Origin: Candidatus Sumerlaeota bacterium
Lineage (GTDB): Bacteria > Sumerlaeota > Sumerlaeia > UBA8349
Reading direction: 5' to 3'
DNA length: 39,581 bases
NCBI GenBank assembly: GCA_016931035.1
Contig: JAFGFN010000182.1
Location: forward strand, 1 to 39,581
The position numbers and the translations under genes were made by a program. Positions within the stretch are counted from its first letter, which is position 1. Every line of letters begins with the position of its first letter. This document shows, in pieces, positions 25,246-33,949 of the stretch. The notes under the pieces were generated by a model. It saw only the letters and a list, made by a program, of their open reading frames with translations. It was not told the DNA's origin and did no database searches.

Positions 25246-26048
25246 AACGGATTCCCCTCTCTTCGTTTCAGGCTGTGGAGTGAGATCCGCTCCGCCAGAG
25301 TTCTTCACCTAGGCGATTTGCGGACCGTCTTCTCCCTTCTCAAACCCGCGGGCCTGCTTTCCGGCCCGCAACGTCCGTTCGCCGTGACACCCGCTCCCGG
25401 TTTTCATCCTACCTCGCCGGCGAGCTCGCGCCACCCTTCGACGGACACGGTTGAGTACCGAACCTATTGGGACCTCCTTTCGCCAGTGTCGTGCGCGCCG
25501 TTCTCGATCTCTCGATCCCGACACGACCGCTGAGACGCCGTGTCGCCGTATGCGGGACCTTCATGGACCGTTCTCAGGCACGGATAAAGGACGGTGGAGA
25601 CTCGCTCGCGGGCGCATAGCAAACGCCCTGCTTGTCTTTCCCAAGTGTTTCGACCCGCACGTCCCGGGGAACAAATGCGACAGTCTGTCCGAACGCTACA
25701 CCAACCATCCTGAATCATGCTGGGACATGGGGGAGAAAACCCTCTGTAGAAAGGCGATTGCCGCTACTCGCGCGGCTGCAACCATCCCTATCTTGGCTGC
25801 ACGAATACCCTTCCGCGCTCGGGGTTGTCAAGAGGTTTTTTCGTCGCCCGGGGCGGAACTGTTCCGGGATGACCCCGTCCCGGGCTCTCCTGACCAACAT
25901 AAGTTCTTTGTTTTCAGACTCCCGAGTTGACCCGCGCGGAAACGTCGCGGAAATTGACCTGTCGCGTGCGCCGAAAAGGTTGCGAATTGCGGCGATTCGA
26001 ACACAGGATCGGCCGCCCGCCGTCGCGGGGGAGAGAGGGAAAAGGAAA
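25246..26048 (-). other. long 5' leader and upstream region of LamG gene A
   Basis: This stretch has no supportable gene. The transcript from the promoter at 25802-25831 would carry a leader of about 550 bases. Within it are perfect small hairpins at 25348-25369 (GCGGGCC/GGCCCGC) and 25519-25545 (CGACACG/CGTGTCG). I see no match to a known riboswitch consensus. Confidence 0.4.
25802..25831 (-). promoter_or_regulatory. promoter of LamG gene A (matched in gene B)
   Basis: On the minus strand TTGACA (25831-25826) and TATTCG (25807-25802) are separated by 18 bases. The spacer and about 30 downstream bases align with the region before LamG gene B, including AG.GCGG.AG.GGTATTCGT and the GGTTGCAGCC-like block downstream. 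Confidence 0.7.
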
Positions 26049-26108
26049 AGCCGGCTCCGGGAGCGGCGGAGACCCGACTGGATCGCACCGCCGCTTCCGA
26101 AACCGGCT
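26042..26108 (-). terminator. Rho-independent terminator of the second LamG gene
   Basis: On the minus strand a 21-bp wobble-containing stem (AGCCGGTTTCGGAAGCGGCG with CGCCGCTCCCGGAGCCGGCT) is followed by TTTTCCTTTT. It lies 100 bases after the stop at 26208. Confidence 0.85.
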
Positions 26109-26207
26109 CGAATCGCATCCGCGACGCCCGCAGGAAGACGGTCGTCGCCCAAAGGCCTTCTCGCCGAACGCGCAGTCGAGACCGCGCTCGACGGGCGATG
26201 TTTCGGA

Positions 26208-27059
26208 CTAGTAGAACAGCTCCCAATGCTCGACGCCGGCGCTGGTGTCCGGAGTCGGCGCGTACATCATCGTAATCTCGAAAGCGCTGAGCGCGGTGTT
26301 GTAGATTCGCAGGTCGTCCAGGTTTCCCGAGAACGATCGGTCATTGTCCGCCTTGTCCGAGTTGTTGGCGATGTACAGAGGGTCGGAGCTTGCGATGCTG
26401 GCGATAGCGTCCCAGACCTCCGGAAGGTCGCCGCCGCCGGAGTACGTCATGGCCGGATCGGTGGGTGTCACACCGTCGAGGTAGAAAACGAAATCCTGGA
26501 CCGTACGGTTGATCACCCAAACAATATGGTGCCAAGTGCCGTCGAAGACGTCCGTCTCAGCCGTCTGCCAGTTGGCCTGAACTTTCGTCGTCCCGTCGGT
26601 GATGTCGGCGGACAGATTCCCGGTCGCGTTGCAGAACACCGTGTACTGCTGGGGAATGCCGCTCCGCTGACCTTTGCAGAGGAAGGTCAACGAGGCTCCC
26701 GGGAACGCGGCGCTGGCCGACTTGAACATGAAAGACATCGTGATGTCTCCCGTCGGGATGTTATTGCCCGTACCGTCGGGGACCACGACCCTGTTGCTCG
26801 TCGCGCCCCCTCCTTGGACGCACTGCAAGCTGTGCGCTCCGGGGCCGTCGAGGTAATTGAACGGCGCGCCCGGAACATCGGTGCTCCACGGACTGGTGAA
26901 ATCTTCGAGCGCTCCGGCCGTGCCGTACGTGCTCGAATCGGCCGCGGTGGTTCCCGAGCTCTCGTCGAACTTGTACCACACCACGGGGTCGGCCGCCGAG
27001 GCAATCATCGCCGCGCCCACTACAAACACCAACAAACAGATAGTAGTTCTCTTGCACAT
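26208..27059 (-). CDS. secreted LamG-domain protein B, ends GVEHWELFY
   Basis: The 283-residue paralogue of protein A has a signal peptide MCKRTTICLLVFVVGA...SAA (about 22 residues) and one LamG-type domain. The domain shows VVWYKFDESSGTTAADSS, DITMSFMFKS, GTWHHIVWVINRTVQDFVFYLDG and NLDDLRIYNTALSAFEITMMY. It ends in a short Pro/Thr/Ser linker and GVEHWELFY. Bases just before the start (GAGGGGAATTTGTTATG) nearly match those of gene A, and both genes share an upstream promoter. The two genes therefore look like a local duplication that kept its control. The longer in-frame extension upstream is not coding. Confidence 0.9.
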   Translation of the reverse strand: MCKRTTICLLVFVVGAAMIASAADPVVWYKFDESSGTTAADSSTYGTAGALEDFTSPWSTDVPGAPFNYLDGPGAHSLQCVQGGGATSNRVVVPDGTGNNIPTGDITMSFMFKSASAAFPGASLTFLCKGQRSGIPQQYTVFCNATGNLSADITDGTTKVQANWQTAETDVFDGTWHHIVWVINRTVQDFVFYLDGVTPTDPAMTYSGGGDLPEVWDAIASIASSDPLYIANNSDKADNDRSFSGNLDDLRIYNTALSAFEITMMYAPTPDTSAGVEHWELFY

Positions 27060-27542
27060 AACAAATTCCCCTCTCTTTATTTTACGGTTTTTGGGAAAAA
27101 GTCGGCCGCTCCGATCGTCTCCGGATGTTTCGCGAGTCGCCTTTTTCCCCCACTCAGAACTGAGTAACGACTTCACAGGTCTCCTTTCTCTGAAAAGACA
27201 CGTGACGCCACCGCTCCGGGAGCCCCTCCCCGCCAGCATAGGCGAAACGGGGCCTTGCGCGCCGGTTGCGCCGGCGAGGTTGGCCGTAACCATACCCTCT
27301 CTTGGCCGAACGAATACCTCTCCCGCGCTCCAATTGTCAAGCGGTTTCTCCCCCAAAAAGGGCTTCCGGACACGCGTTTCCCGACGAGCGACACCCTCAA
27401 TCGGGCGCGTACCGAAACGGGGCGTTCATGCGGTTGAGAGACACTCGAAGAATTCCGGAGACTTTTGGCCTTGAACCGTCGTTCTCCGGTCTCTAAGATC
27501 GTTTTCTGACGTCTTGAATCGCGAAAGCGGGGCCGCAAGTCG
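27060..27542. other. leader of LamG gene B and upstream gap before hisA
   Basis: The gap of 483 bases holds the LamG gene B leader (about 245 bases), its promoter and about 200 bases with no feature that I can support. No good Shine-Dalgarno sequence precedes the hisA GTG. Confidence 0.4.
27311..27340 (-). promoter_or_regulatory. promoter of LamG gene B (matched in gene A)
   Basis: On the minus strand TTGACA (27340-27335) and TATTCG (27316-27311) are spaced by 18 bases, exactly as upstream of gene A. Downstream, CGGCCAAGAGAGGG..ATGGTTACGGCC parallels GCAGCCAAGATAGGG.ATGGTTGCAGCC in gene A, a possible shared operator. Confidence 0.72.
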
Positions 27543-28319
27543 GTGTTCAGACCCTGTATCGATCTCCACGAAGGCCGAGTGAAGCAGATTGTCGGCGGAA
27601 CCTACCGTGACGACACGAAGCCGCTCACGCGCTTCGAGTCGGAGCGTCCCGCCGCCGAGTTCGCCGAGATGTACCGCCGCGACGGCTTGCGGGGGGGGCA
27701 CGTCATCATGATCGGGCCCGGCAACGAGGAAGCCGCTCGCGCCGCCCTCCAAGCGTTTCCGGGCGGACTGCAAATCGGCGGCGGCATCACGCCGGAGAAC
27801 GCGGCCGCCTGGCTCGATGCGGGCGCAAGTCACGTGATTGTGACCTCGTACGTCTTTCGCGAGGGCATGATCGACCGGGACCGTCTCCAGCGGCTGATCG
27901 AGACGGTCGGCCGCTCGCGCCTGGTTCTCGATCTGAGCTGTCGCAAGCGCGACGGTCACTACTACGTCGTCACCAACCGGTGGCAGAAGTTCTCCAACAC
28001 CCGGGTAAACCACGAATCGCTCTTGTCGCTGGGTCACTGCGCCGACGAGTTCCTGATCCACTCCGTCGACGTCGAGGGAAAACAGGAGGGGTTCGACGGG
28101 GAACTCCTCTCGCTTCTGGCCGCCGCGTCGCCCATTCCCACGACGTACGCGGGCGGAGTGCGCAGTCTCGACGACGTGCGGGCCTTCTGGCGGATGTGTC
28201 GCGGGCGTCTCGATCTCACCGTCGGGAGCGCGCTCGATCTCTTCGGCGGATCGCTTCCCTACCGCGACGTGGTCGCGCTCGACCGCGAGCTCGACAAGCG
28301 CAAGTCGCGCGCGCTCTAA
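27543..28319 (+). CDS. hisA: ProFAR isomerase HisA, eukaryotic-like subtype
   Basis: HisA opens the ring of ProFAR in step four of histidine synthesis. The 258-residue (beta/alpha)8 barrel starts FRPCIDLHEGRVKQIVGGTY, where Asp7 is the general base, and has the second catalytic Asp in RLVLDLSCRK (residue 130). The stretch YYVVTNRWQKFSNTRVNHE, then CADEFLIHSVDVEGKQEG and IPTTYAGGVRSLDDV, is the signature of the eukaryotic HIS6-like subfamily rather than of ordinary bacterial HisA. The phosphate site LTVGSALDLFGG is present. The start is GTG at 27543; no good ribosome-binding site is visible. No other his gene is in the window, so it is unlinked to its pathway. Confidence 0.93.
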   Translation: MFRPCIDLHEGRVKQIVGGTYRDDTKPLTRFESERPAAEFAEMYRRDGLRGGHVIMIGPGNEEAARAALQAFPGGLQIGGGITPENAAAWLDAGASHVIVTSYVFREGMIDRDRLQRLIETVGRSRLVLDLSCRKRDGHYYVVTNRWQKFSNTRVNHESLLSLGHCADEFLIHSVDVEGKQEGFDGELLSLLAAASPIPTTYAGGVRSLDDVRAFWRMCRGRLDLTVGSALDLFGGSLPYRDVVALDRELDKRKSRAL

Positions 28320-28569
28320 GATCGCCGGGTTCGCATCCAATGTCCGGTCTGCGCGACCCGGAGAAAACGCGTGGACCATTGGGCATCAAGCAAGAGGGAA
28401 CAGGGGAATCTCAGGGAGTTCGCTGGAGCAGTACCCAACGGCACAATCCGACATGGCCGGTCCGAATGGAATAACGGTCCGGAGGCGTTCGTCCGGAGCG
28501 TCGGCGTGGACATGGAGCGACTTTCGAAAGAATATGGAAGCACCGCAAGACCACAGGAGGTACTCGAAC

Positions 28570-31500
28570 ATGAGACACACGGATCCGATTGTCGAGAAAA
28601 CGCGCCGCCCGATCCGAATCGCGACTGTTTGTATCGTGGTTTTCGCCGCCTTGCTTGCGGGCAATGCGCAAGCACGTCAGGTCGGCCCCGACGGTTATGG
28701 CTACATCGCCAAGGACGAGACCGAGCCGGGCGGTCCCGCTTTCCAATGGGTGGACATCTCGGGCACGGGCGTCCTGGTGGTCCAGGGCGACGACCAAGGC
28801 GCATCGGTGACGCTGCCCGCGGGAAAGACGTTCCCCTTCTACGGAAGGGACTACAGCGTCTTCGCCATGACGACCAACGGCTACATCTCGACGGACCCTG
28901 ACGATAATGGTCCCGACGTGTCGAACGATTGGCCCCTGCCCGCGACGCCAAGCACTCCCGGGGGAACCACCGGCGCTCGGATCTACGTTCTTCACGACGA
29001 TATCCGGACGACCCAGACGGCCAACAGCGGCTGCTATTACCAATACTTCGACGAGGCGCCCCGCCCTCACGACAGCGGTGAGCCGATGGGTTGTAGTGTG
29101 TTCCTCTGGCATAATGTTGTGCACTATGGAAGCGTGACTACCCAGATGTTCAGCTTCGAAGCCTTCCTCTACGACAACGGCGACATGGTCTTTCAATACG
29201 GTCCCGGCAATCCGGAGGAGGGCGCGGGGTCGACAACCGGAATTCAGAGTCCTTCTCCGGCGCCCGTCTTCGGACTGGGCTACTCGGGAAACGAAGCCGG
29301 TTCGATCATCGACGGACGGGCCATCTGGTTCTCTCCTGCCGACGACGTTCGAGTGTCCAAGCGAGCGAGTCATTCGGGGCTCGACTTGGGGGAATCCTTC
29401 ACGTACTTCATCGAGGTCGACAACCACGGGACAGCGGAGACGCACGCGACGCTTGTGGACACCCTTCCGCCCGACGTCGGCTATTTGTCCGACACCGCGG
29501 GCGTGGGTCCTCCCACGGCAGGCGTTTGGACATGGGACCTAGGCCTCCTGGCTCCCGGCGATACAAGGGCCTGTACAATGACCGTCGCGGTCGTCGAGCC
29601 GGGTTCAACCATCAATACCGCCGAGGTCTTCTCGGAACGAATCGACATCGATTCCTCCAACAACGTCGACACCTGTCCGTCGTACATGAAGGTCGGCGCC
29701 GAGAGCTTTCGAATCAGCCATATGGGACCCGACGGCGTCACCTCGTTCAGCGCGCTGTTGGCCGACGTCGCGTGGAACTCGACCGACGATCAGTATCTGG
29801 TCGTCTGGAGCGGATCGACCGATACGGGCGGCCTGGTCGAGGAAGAGTTCGAGATCTTCGGGCGATTGCTGGACGGCGCGGGCAACACGGTTCGACCCGA
29901 CTTCCGAATCAGCCAGATGGGCTCGGACGGTGAGACCTCGACCGTAGCCAACAGTCCCGCCGTCGCCTACAACGCGGCGAACAACAGCTACCTCGTCGTC
30001 TGGAGCGGGTCCGAGACGACGCCCGGCGAGTTCGAAATCTACGGCATTCCGCTCGGGCCCAACGGCAATGCGATCGCCAGCCGACAGAAGTTGAGCGCCA
30101 TGGGGCCGGACGGCGACCCGGCCTATGGAGCGTACCAACCCGACGTCGTCTACGATTCGACCGAGAACCGCTACCTGGTTGTCTGGTACGGCGCCGACGA
30201 CGCGGCGCCCCTAGTGGCCGAGGAATTCGAGATCTTCGGGAAACTGGTCGGTCCCATGGGAACCGACGTTACCGGAATGAGCCGCCTGAGCGACATGGGA
30301 CCGGACGGCGACCCCGGCTACAGCGCCTTCAACCCCTGCGCCGCCTACAACCCGGCCAACCGTCAATTCCTGGTCGCCTGGCACGGCGACGACAACACCG
30401 GCGCGCTCGCCGACGACGAGTTCGAGATCTTCGGTCAAAGGCTGTTGGCCAACGGCTCGGAAGCCGGTAGCGACTTCCGCATCAGCACGACCGGGGCGGA
30501 CGGACTGACGACCCCGAGCGCGCTGAATCCCGCCGTCGCCTATTCCTCGATCCAGAACCGCTATGTCGTCGTCTGGCAGGCTGACGATCCTCTGGCGGGT
30601 CTGGCCGACGGCGAGTTCGAGATCTTCGGGCGCCGCATAGGCAACACGGGAACCCTCCTCGGCTCTCAGCAGCGCATCAGTCAGGCAAACGGAACCGGCG
30701 ATCCGCTCTACGACGCAATGAATCCCTGCGTCGCCTACAACAACCGCCAAAACGAGTATTTGGTCGGCTGGGACGGCAATGTCGCGAGCGGATATCGATT
30801 GGGAACCGCGCCCGAGGACTTCGCCGACATCACCGCTCTGGACGGCTGGAGCCAGATCAACCACAGCGAGCCGCTTGGTGTCACGAACTGGTTCCAGGGA
30901 AACGGGGCGGTTTTCCCCGCGCAGTCGGGAGCGGCGAACGCCTACATCGCGGCGAACTACAACAACACGGCGGGCGTAGGAACGATCTCGAACTGGCTCA
31001 TCACTCCGCCGGTCCGGCTCGAGAACGGCGGGCGGTTCTCTTTCTATACCCGAGGCCCCAGCTCGTCGAGCTATCCGGACCGTCTCGAAGTGCGCAGGAG
31101 CATGATCGACAGCGTCGACGTCGGCACCAGCTCGACTCACGTCGGGGATTTCACGGAACTCCTCTTGTCGATCGATCCCGATCTCCAGGTGGGAGGGTAC
31201 CCGAACGAGTGGACGCGCTACGAGATACCGATGCAGAACATCGACGAGCCGACCACCGGCCGTCTGGCGCTGCGCTACTACGTCACCGACGCCGGCCCCT
31301 CGGGATCCAACTCCGACTACATCGGAATCGACTCGGTGTTCTACGAATCGCGCGGCGAAACGGAAACGTTCGTCCAGCGGCTCGACGCATCGAACGGACA
31401 GCCTCTGGGCCCCGGCAACGTGCGCGTCAGTCGAATGGGTCCCTCGTTCGACCCTCGCTATGGGGCGACCGACCCGGTTCTCGCCTACAATCCGACCCAC

Positions 31501-32394
31501 GACGAATGCCTCATGGCGTGGCGCGGAAACGACAACCTCGGCGGACTCGTACACGACGAATTCGAGATCTTCGCACAACGTCTGTTGGCCGGGCCCGAAA
31601 TCGCCTCGTGGAACGCCCCGAGCGGCCTCGATTTCGGCGATGTGGAGCTATCCTCCGGCCCGACTTGGCCCCAAACGGCGCGATTCAAGAACGTCGGCGT
31701 CTCGGACCTGCTGTACGGACCGGCCTGCGATATCACGGGCCCCAACGCCTCGGATTTCATTATCGGCCTTTCTCCGGCGTCGGGACCGTTCTCACCCGAT
31801 GGGGTGATCGCTATCGATGTCATGTTCGATCCGAGCGCGACAGGTCTTCGTCAGGCGACGCTCAACGTCTACACCGACGATGCCGACGAGCCGGCGATGA
31901 GCGTCCCTCTCGCGGGTTACGGCATCTTCGATCCGCTCACGATCACCGACCTCACGCGGCCCGGCTACACCACGGATACGTTGTTTGCCGGGCGACGACT
32001 CTACGGAGATCGAACCTATGTGTTCCAGGACCCGATTCCTCCGGGTCTCGAAGGACAGGTGTACATCAAGACCCTGAACGCCGACAAGGACCTAACCCCG
32101 ACGGCTCCCGGCGCCGATCTCTTCTCGTTCCAAGTCAACCGGCCGGTCGCCGTTTACGTCAGTCTTCACGAAAACATCGTCGATCCGCCCTCGTGGCTCC
32201 TCGGTTGGAGCGGCGTCGGAGATACGCTTCCGACGACGGACGGCGCGCGGAATCTCTTCATGAAGGAATTCCCCGCCGGGACGATCGGCGTCGGCTACAA
32301 CCGCGAATCCGGGATGCCGACGGGCCGAAGCATGTACAACGTCGTCGTCGCTCCGCGTTCTACCGGCGCGCGACACTGGAGCCTGTTCGAGTGA
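28570..32394 (+). CDS. large secreted seven-repeat protein with DUF11, inserted adhesin-like and choice-of-anchor domains
   Basis: The 1274-residue product has a signal peptide (RRPIRIATVCIVVFAALLAG...QA, about residues 13-36). Residues 37-255 form a globular beta-rich domain. Residues about 258-375 form a DUF11-type repeat (FTYFIEVDNHGTAETHATLVDTLPP). From 377 there are seven units of about 65 residues, each with RISxMGPDG, an AYN-type strand, YLVVWxG and EFEIFG. A 187-residue cleaved-adhesin/choice-of-anchor-J-like domain (739-925: NWLITPPVRLENGGRFSFYTRG, DRLEVRRS) is inserted in unit six. Residues 1010-1117 look like choice-of-anchor D (LDFGDVELSS). It ends GARHWSLFE. AGGAGG lies nine bases before ATG 28570. 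It is probably a cell-surface adhesin or matrix protein. Confidence 0.88.
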   Translation: MRHTDPIVEKTRRPIRIATVCIVVFAALLAGNAQARQVGPDGYGYIAKDETEPGGPAFQWVDISGTGVLVVQGDDQGASVTLPAGKTFPFYGRDYSVFAMTTNGYISTDPDDNGPDVSNDWPLPATPSTPGGTTGARIYVLHDDIRTTQTANSGCYYQYFDEAPRPHDSGEPMGCSVFLWHNVVHYGSVTTQMFSFEAFLYDNGDMVFQYGPGNPEEGAGSTTGIQSPSPAPVFGLGYSGNEAGSIIDGRAIWFSPADDVRVSKRASHSGLDLGESFTYFIEVDNHGTAETHATLVDTLPPDVGYLSDTAGVGPPTAGVWTWDLGLLAPGDTRACTMTVAVVEPGSTINTAEVFSERIDIDSSNNVDTCPSYMKVGAESFRISHMGPDGVTSFSALLADVAWNSTDDQYLVVWSGSTDTGGLVEEEFEIFGRLLDGAGNTVRPDFRISQMGSDGETSTVANSPAVAYNAANNSYLVVWSGSETTPGEFEIYGIPLGPNGNAIASRQKLSAMGPDGDPAYGAYQPDVVYDSTENRYLVVWYGADDAAPLVAEEFEIFGKLVGPMGTDVTGMSRLSDMGPDGDPGYSAFNPCAAYNPANRQFLVAWHGDDNTGALADDEFEIFGQRLLANGSEAGSDFRISTTGADGLTTPSALNPAVAYSSIQNRYVVVWQADDPLAGLADGEFEIFGRRIGNTGTLLGSQQRISQANGTGDPLYDAMNPCVAYNNRQNEYLVGWDGNVASGYRLGTAPEDFADITALDGWSQINHSEPLGVTNWFQGNGAVFPAQSGAANAYIAANYNNTAGVGTISNWLITPPVRLENGGRFSFYTRGPSSSSYPDRLEVRRSMIDSVDVGTSSTHVGDFTELLLSIDPDLQVGGYPNEWTRYEIPMQNIDEPTTGRLALRYYVTDAGPSGSNSDYIGIDSVFYESRGETETFVQRLDASNGQPLGPGNVRVSRMGPSFDPRYGATDPVLAYNPTHDECLMAWRGNDNLGGLVHDEFEIFAQRLLAGPEIASWNAPSGLDFGDVELSSGPTWPQTARFKNVGVSDLLYGPACDITGPNASDFIIGLSPASGPFSPDGVIAIDVMFDPSATGLRQATLNVYTDDADEPAMSVPLAGYGIFDPLTITDLTRPGYTTDTLFAGRRLYGDRTYVFQDPIPPGLEGQVYIKTLNADKDLTPTAPGADLFSFQVNRPVAVYVSLHENIVDPPSWLLGWSGVGDTLPTTDGARNLFMKEFPAGTIGVGYNRESGMPTGRSMYNVVVAPRSTGARHWSLFE

Positions 32395-32417
32395 TCCGCA
32401 ATACTGCTTGAACCATT

Positions 32418-32458
32418 CGGGGCGGTGGCATACTCTGATCCACCGCCCCGGTTGTTTT
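32418..32458 (+). terminator. Rho-independent terminator of the large secreted-protein gene
   Basis: A perfect 11-bp stem CGGGGCGGTGG/CCACCGCCCCG (32418-32428, 32440-32450) is followed by GTTGTTTT, 23 bases after the stop. Confidence 0.88.
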
Positions 32459-32518
32459 GGGGGTATGGAGACGCTCTGCACAAAACAAGTCGTAGGGGGG
32501 AGGCAGGGAGTCTCTGGA

Positions 32519-32657
32519 GCGCTGAAAGCGCGATTCTAGTGAAGGCTGGGGGAACGCACTGGGGAAGGGGGACACCCGCGAGATCGAAAAGCCCTGTAAG
32601 GGCGGTCTATAGGATCTTGCCACGCACGAGAATCCGATAGAACGCCCTTTCAGGGCT
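32519..32657. repeat. REP-like units, including an inverted pair
   Basis: GCGCTGAAAGCGC at 32519-32531 repeats the unit seen at 12438. At 32590-32657 one unit (AGCCCTGTAAGGGCG.TCTAT.GGAT) faces its own near-perfect inverted copy (ATCC.ATAG then CGCCCTTTCAGGGCT). This makes a long imperfect palindrome with small hairpins at both ends, directly upstream of ftsY. Confidence 0.8.
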
Positions 32658-32683
32658 ACAAGAAGAGGGAAAGACAGATACCA

Positions 32684-33793
32684 ATGACCGAACCCAAGGA
32701 AGAGAGGAAAGGCCTCCTGAGCCGCTTGTTCGGAGGCAAGACCAAAGAGGAGAAGGAACCACAAGGGGAGTCGCCCGCGACTCCGCCCGAGGAACAGGCC
32801 CCGCCCGAGATCGCTTCCGAAGCGGCGCCCAAAGCGGAACCGGAGCCAGAAACCGCGCCCCAACCCGCCGAGACCAAGGCGGGGCTTTTCGCGCGACTCA
32901 AAGGCCGACTGGCCAAGACCAAGACCGGCCTAGTCGGGCGCGTTCTCCAGGCGATCTCGCTTCACGGCAAAGTGGACGAGGAACTGCTCGAAGAGATCGA
33001 GTCGATTCTGGTGCAGGCCGACGTGGGCATCGAAACCACCACCAAGATCATCGACCGTATGCGCCAAGACGCCGAAGCGCGCCGCGCCGACGACGCTTCG
33101 GACCTCGTCGACGTGTTCAAGAAGTCGATTCTCGATATCGTCGGACAACGCCAGGCCGCGCTTGCGCTTCGGCCCGATTCCCCGACGGTGATCCTGGTCG
33201 TCGGCGTGAACGGCGTGGGCAAGACGACCACCATCGGCAAGATCGCGCGCCAATATCGCGACCAGGGCAAGAAGGTGATGCTCGTGGCGGGCGACACGTT
33301 CCGCGCCGCCGCCGTCGAACAACTCGCGATCTGGGCCGAGCGCACCGGCTCGCATATCGTCAAGCAGGAAATGGGGGCCGACCCGGGCGCGGTCTGCTAC
33401 GACGCCCTGGCCTCGGCCGACGCGCGCGACTACGACGCGATCCTGATCGACACCGCGGGCCGGCTCCACACGAAAAGCAACCTGATGGAGGAGCTCAAGA
33501 AGATCGACCGCGTGGTCAAGAAGGTGATTCCCGACGCGCCTCACGAAACCCTCCTGATCCTCGACGCCACGACGGGCCAGAACGCCATCAGTCAGGCGAA
33601 ATTTTTCGGCGAAGCGGTTCGGGTCACGGGCCTCGTCATGACCAAGCTCGACGGCACGGCCAAGGGCGGCATCCTCATCGCCTTGTGCGATCTTTTCGAC
33701 GTCCCCGTCGTGAAGATCGGCATCGGCGAATCGGCCGACGACCTGCGCGACTTCGACCCCGAGGCCTTTGTCGAGGCGCTGTTTGCCGAGTGA
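32684..33793 (+). CDS. ftsY: signal recognition particle receptor FtsY
   Basis: FtsY is the SRP receptor GTPase that hands ribosomes to the translocon at the inner membrane. The 369-residue product starts with a Lys/Glu-rich, then acidic Pro-rich A domain (residues 1-65). GLFARLKGRLAKTKTG (about 67-82) is the usual amphipathic membrane-targeting helix. The NG domain shows GVNGVGKTTTIGKIA (G1, about residues 175-189), DTFRAAAVEQL (G2), ILIDTAGRLHTKSNLM (G3) and VMTKLDGTAKGG (G4). The closing GIGESADDLRDFDPEAFVEALF is standard. Length is normal. Repeats lie directly upstream and a separate gene begins 156 bases after the stop. Confidence 0.97.
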   Translation: MTEPKEERKGLLSRLFGGKTKEEKEPQGESPATPPEEQAPPEIASEAAPKAEPEPETAPQPAETKAGLFARLKGRLAKTKTGLVGRVLQAISLHGKVDEELLEEIESILVQADVGIETTTKIIDRMRQDAEARRADDASDLVDVFKKSILDIVGQRQAALALRPDSPTVILVVGVNGVGKTTTIGKIARQYRDQGKKVMLVAGDTFRAAAVEQLAIWAERTGSHIVKQEMGADPGAVCYDALASADARDYDAILIDTAGRLHTKSNLMEELKKIDRVVKKVIPDAPHETLLILDATTGQNAISQAKFFGEAVRVTGLVMTKLDGTAKGGILIALCDLFDVPVVKIGIGESADDLRDFDPEAFVEALFAE

Positions 33794-33949
33794 CCCGGCT
33801 CCGTCATCCCGAGGGCGGGTTTTTCTCTCTCTTCCCACATGCCTTTCGGCCGCAGGCGGAGTCTGAATGCATTGAAAGGGCTTGGAATCGGATCGCTTCT
33901 GTTCTATCCTTTTCCATTCTCTAGAGGACGCAAAGGACAGTGAACGGCC

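Noticed and set aside
25246..25801. Riboswitch in the long LamG gene A leader
   Set aside because: No known consensus (for example c-di-GMP or TPP) could be matched; only simple hairpins are visible.
26960..27356. N-terminal extension of LamG protein B beyond the MCKRTT start
   Set aside because: The extension crosses the promoter and leader, and the paralogue confirms the start at the signal peptide.
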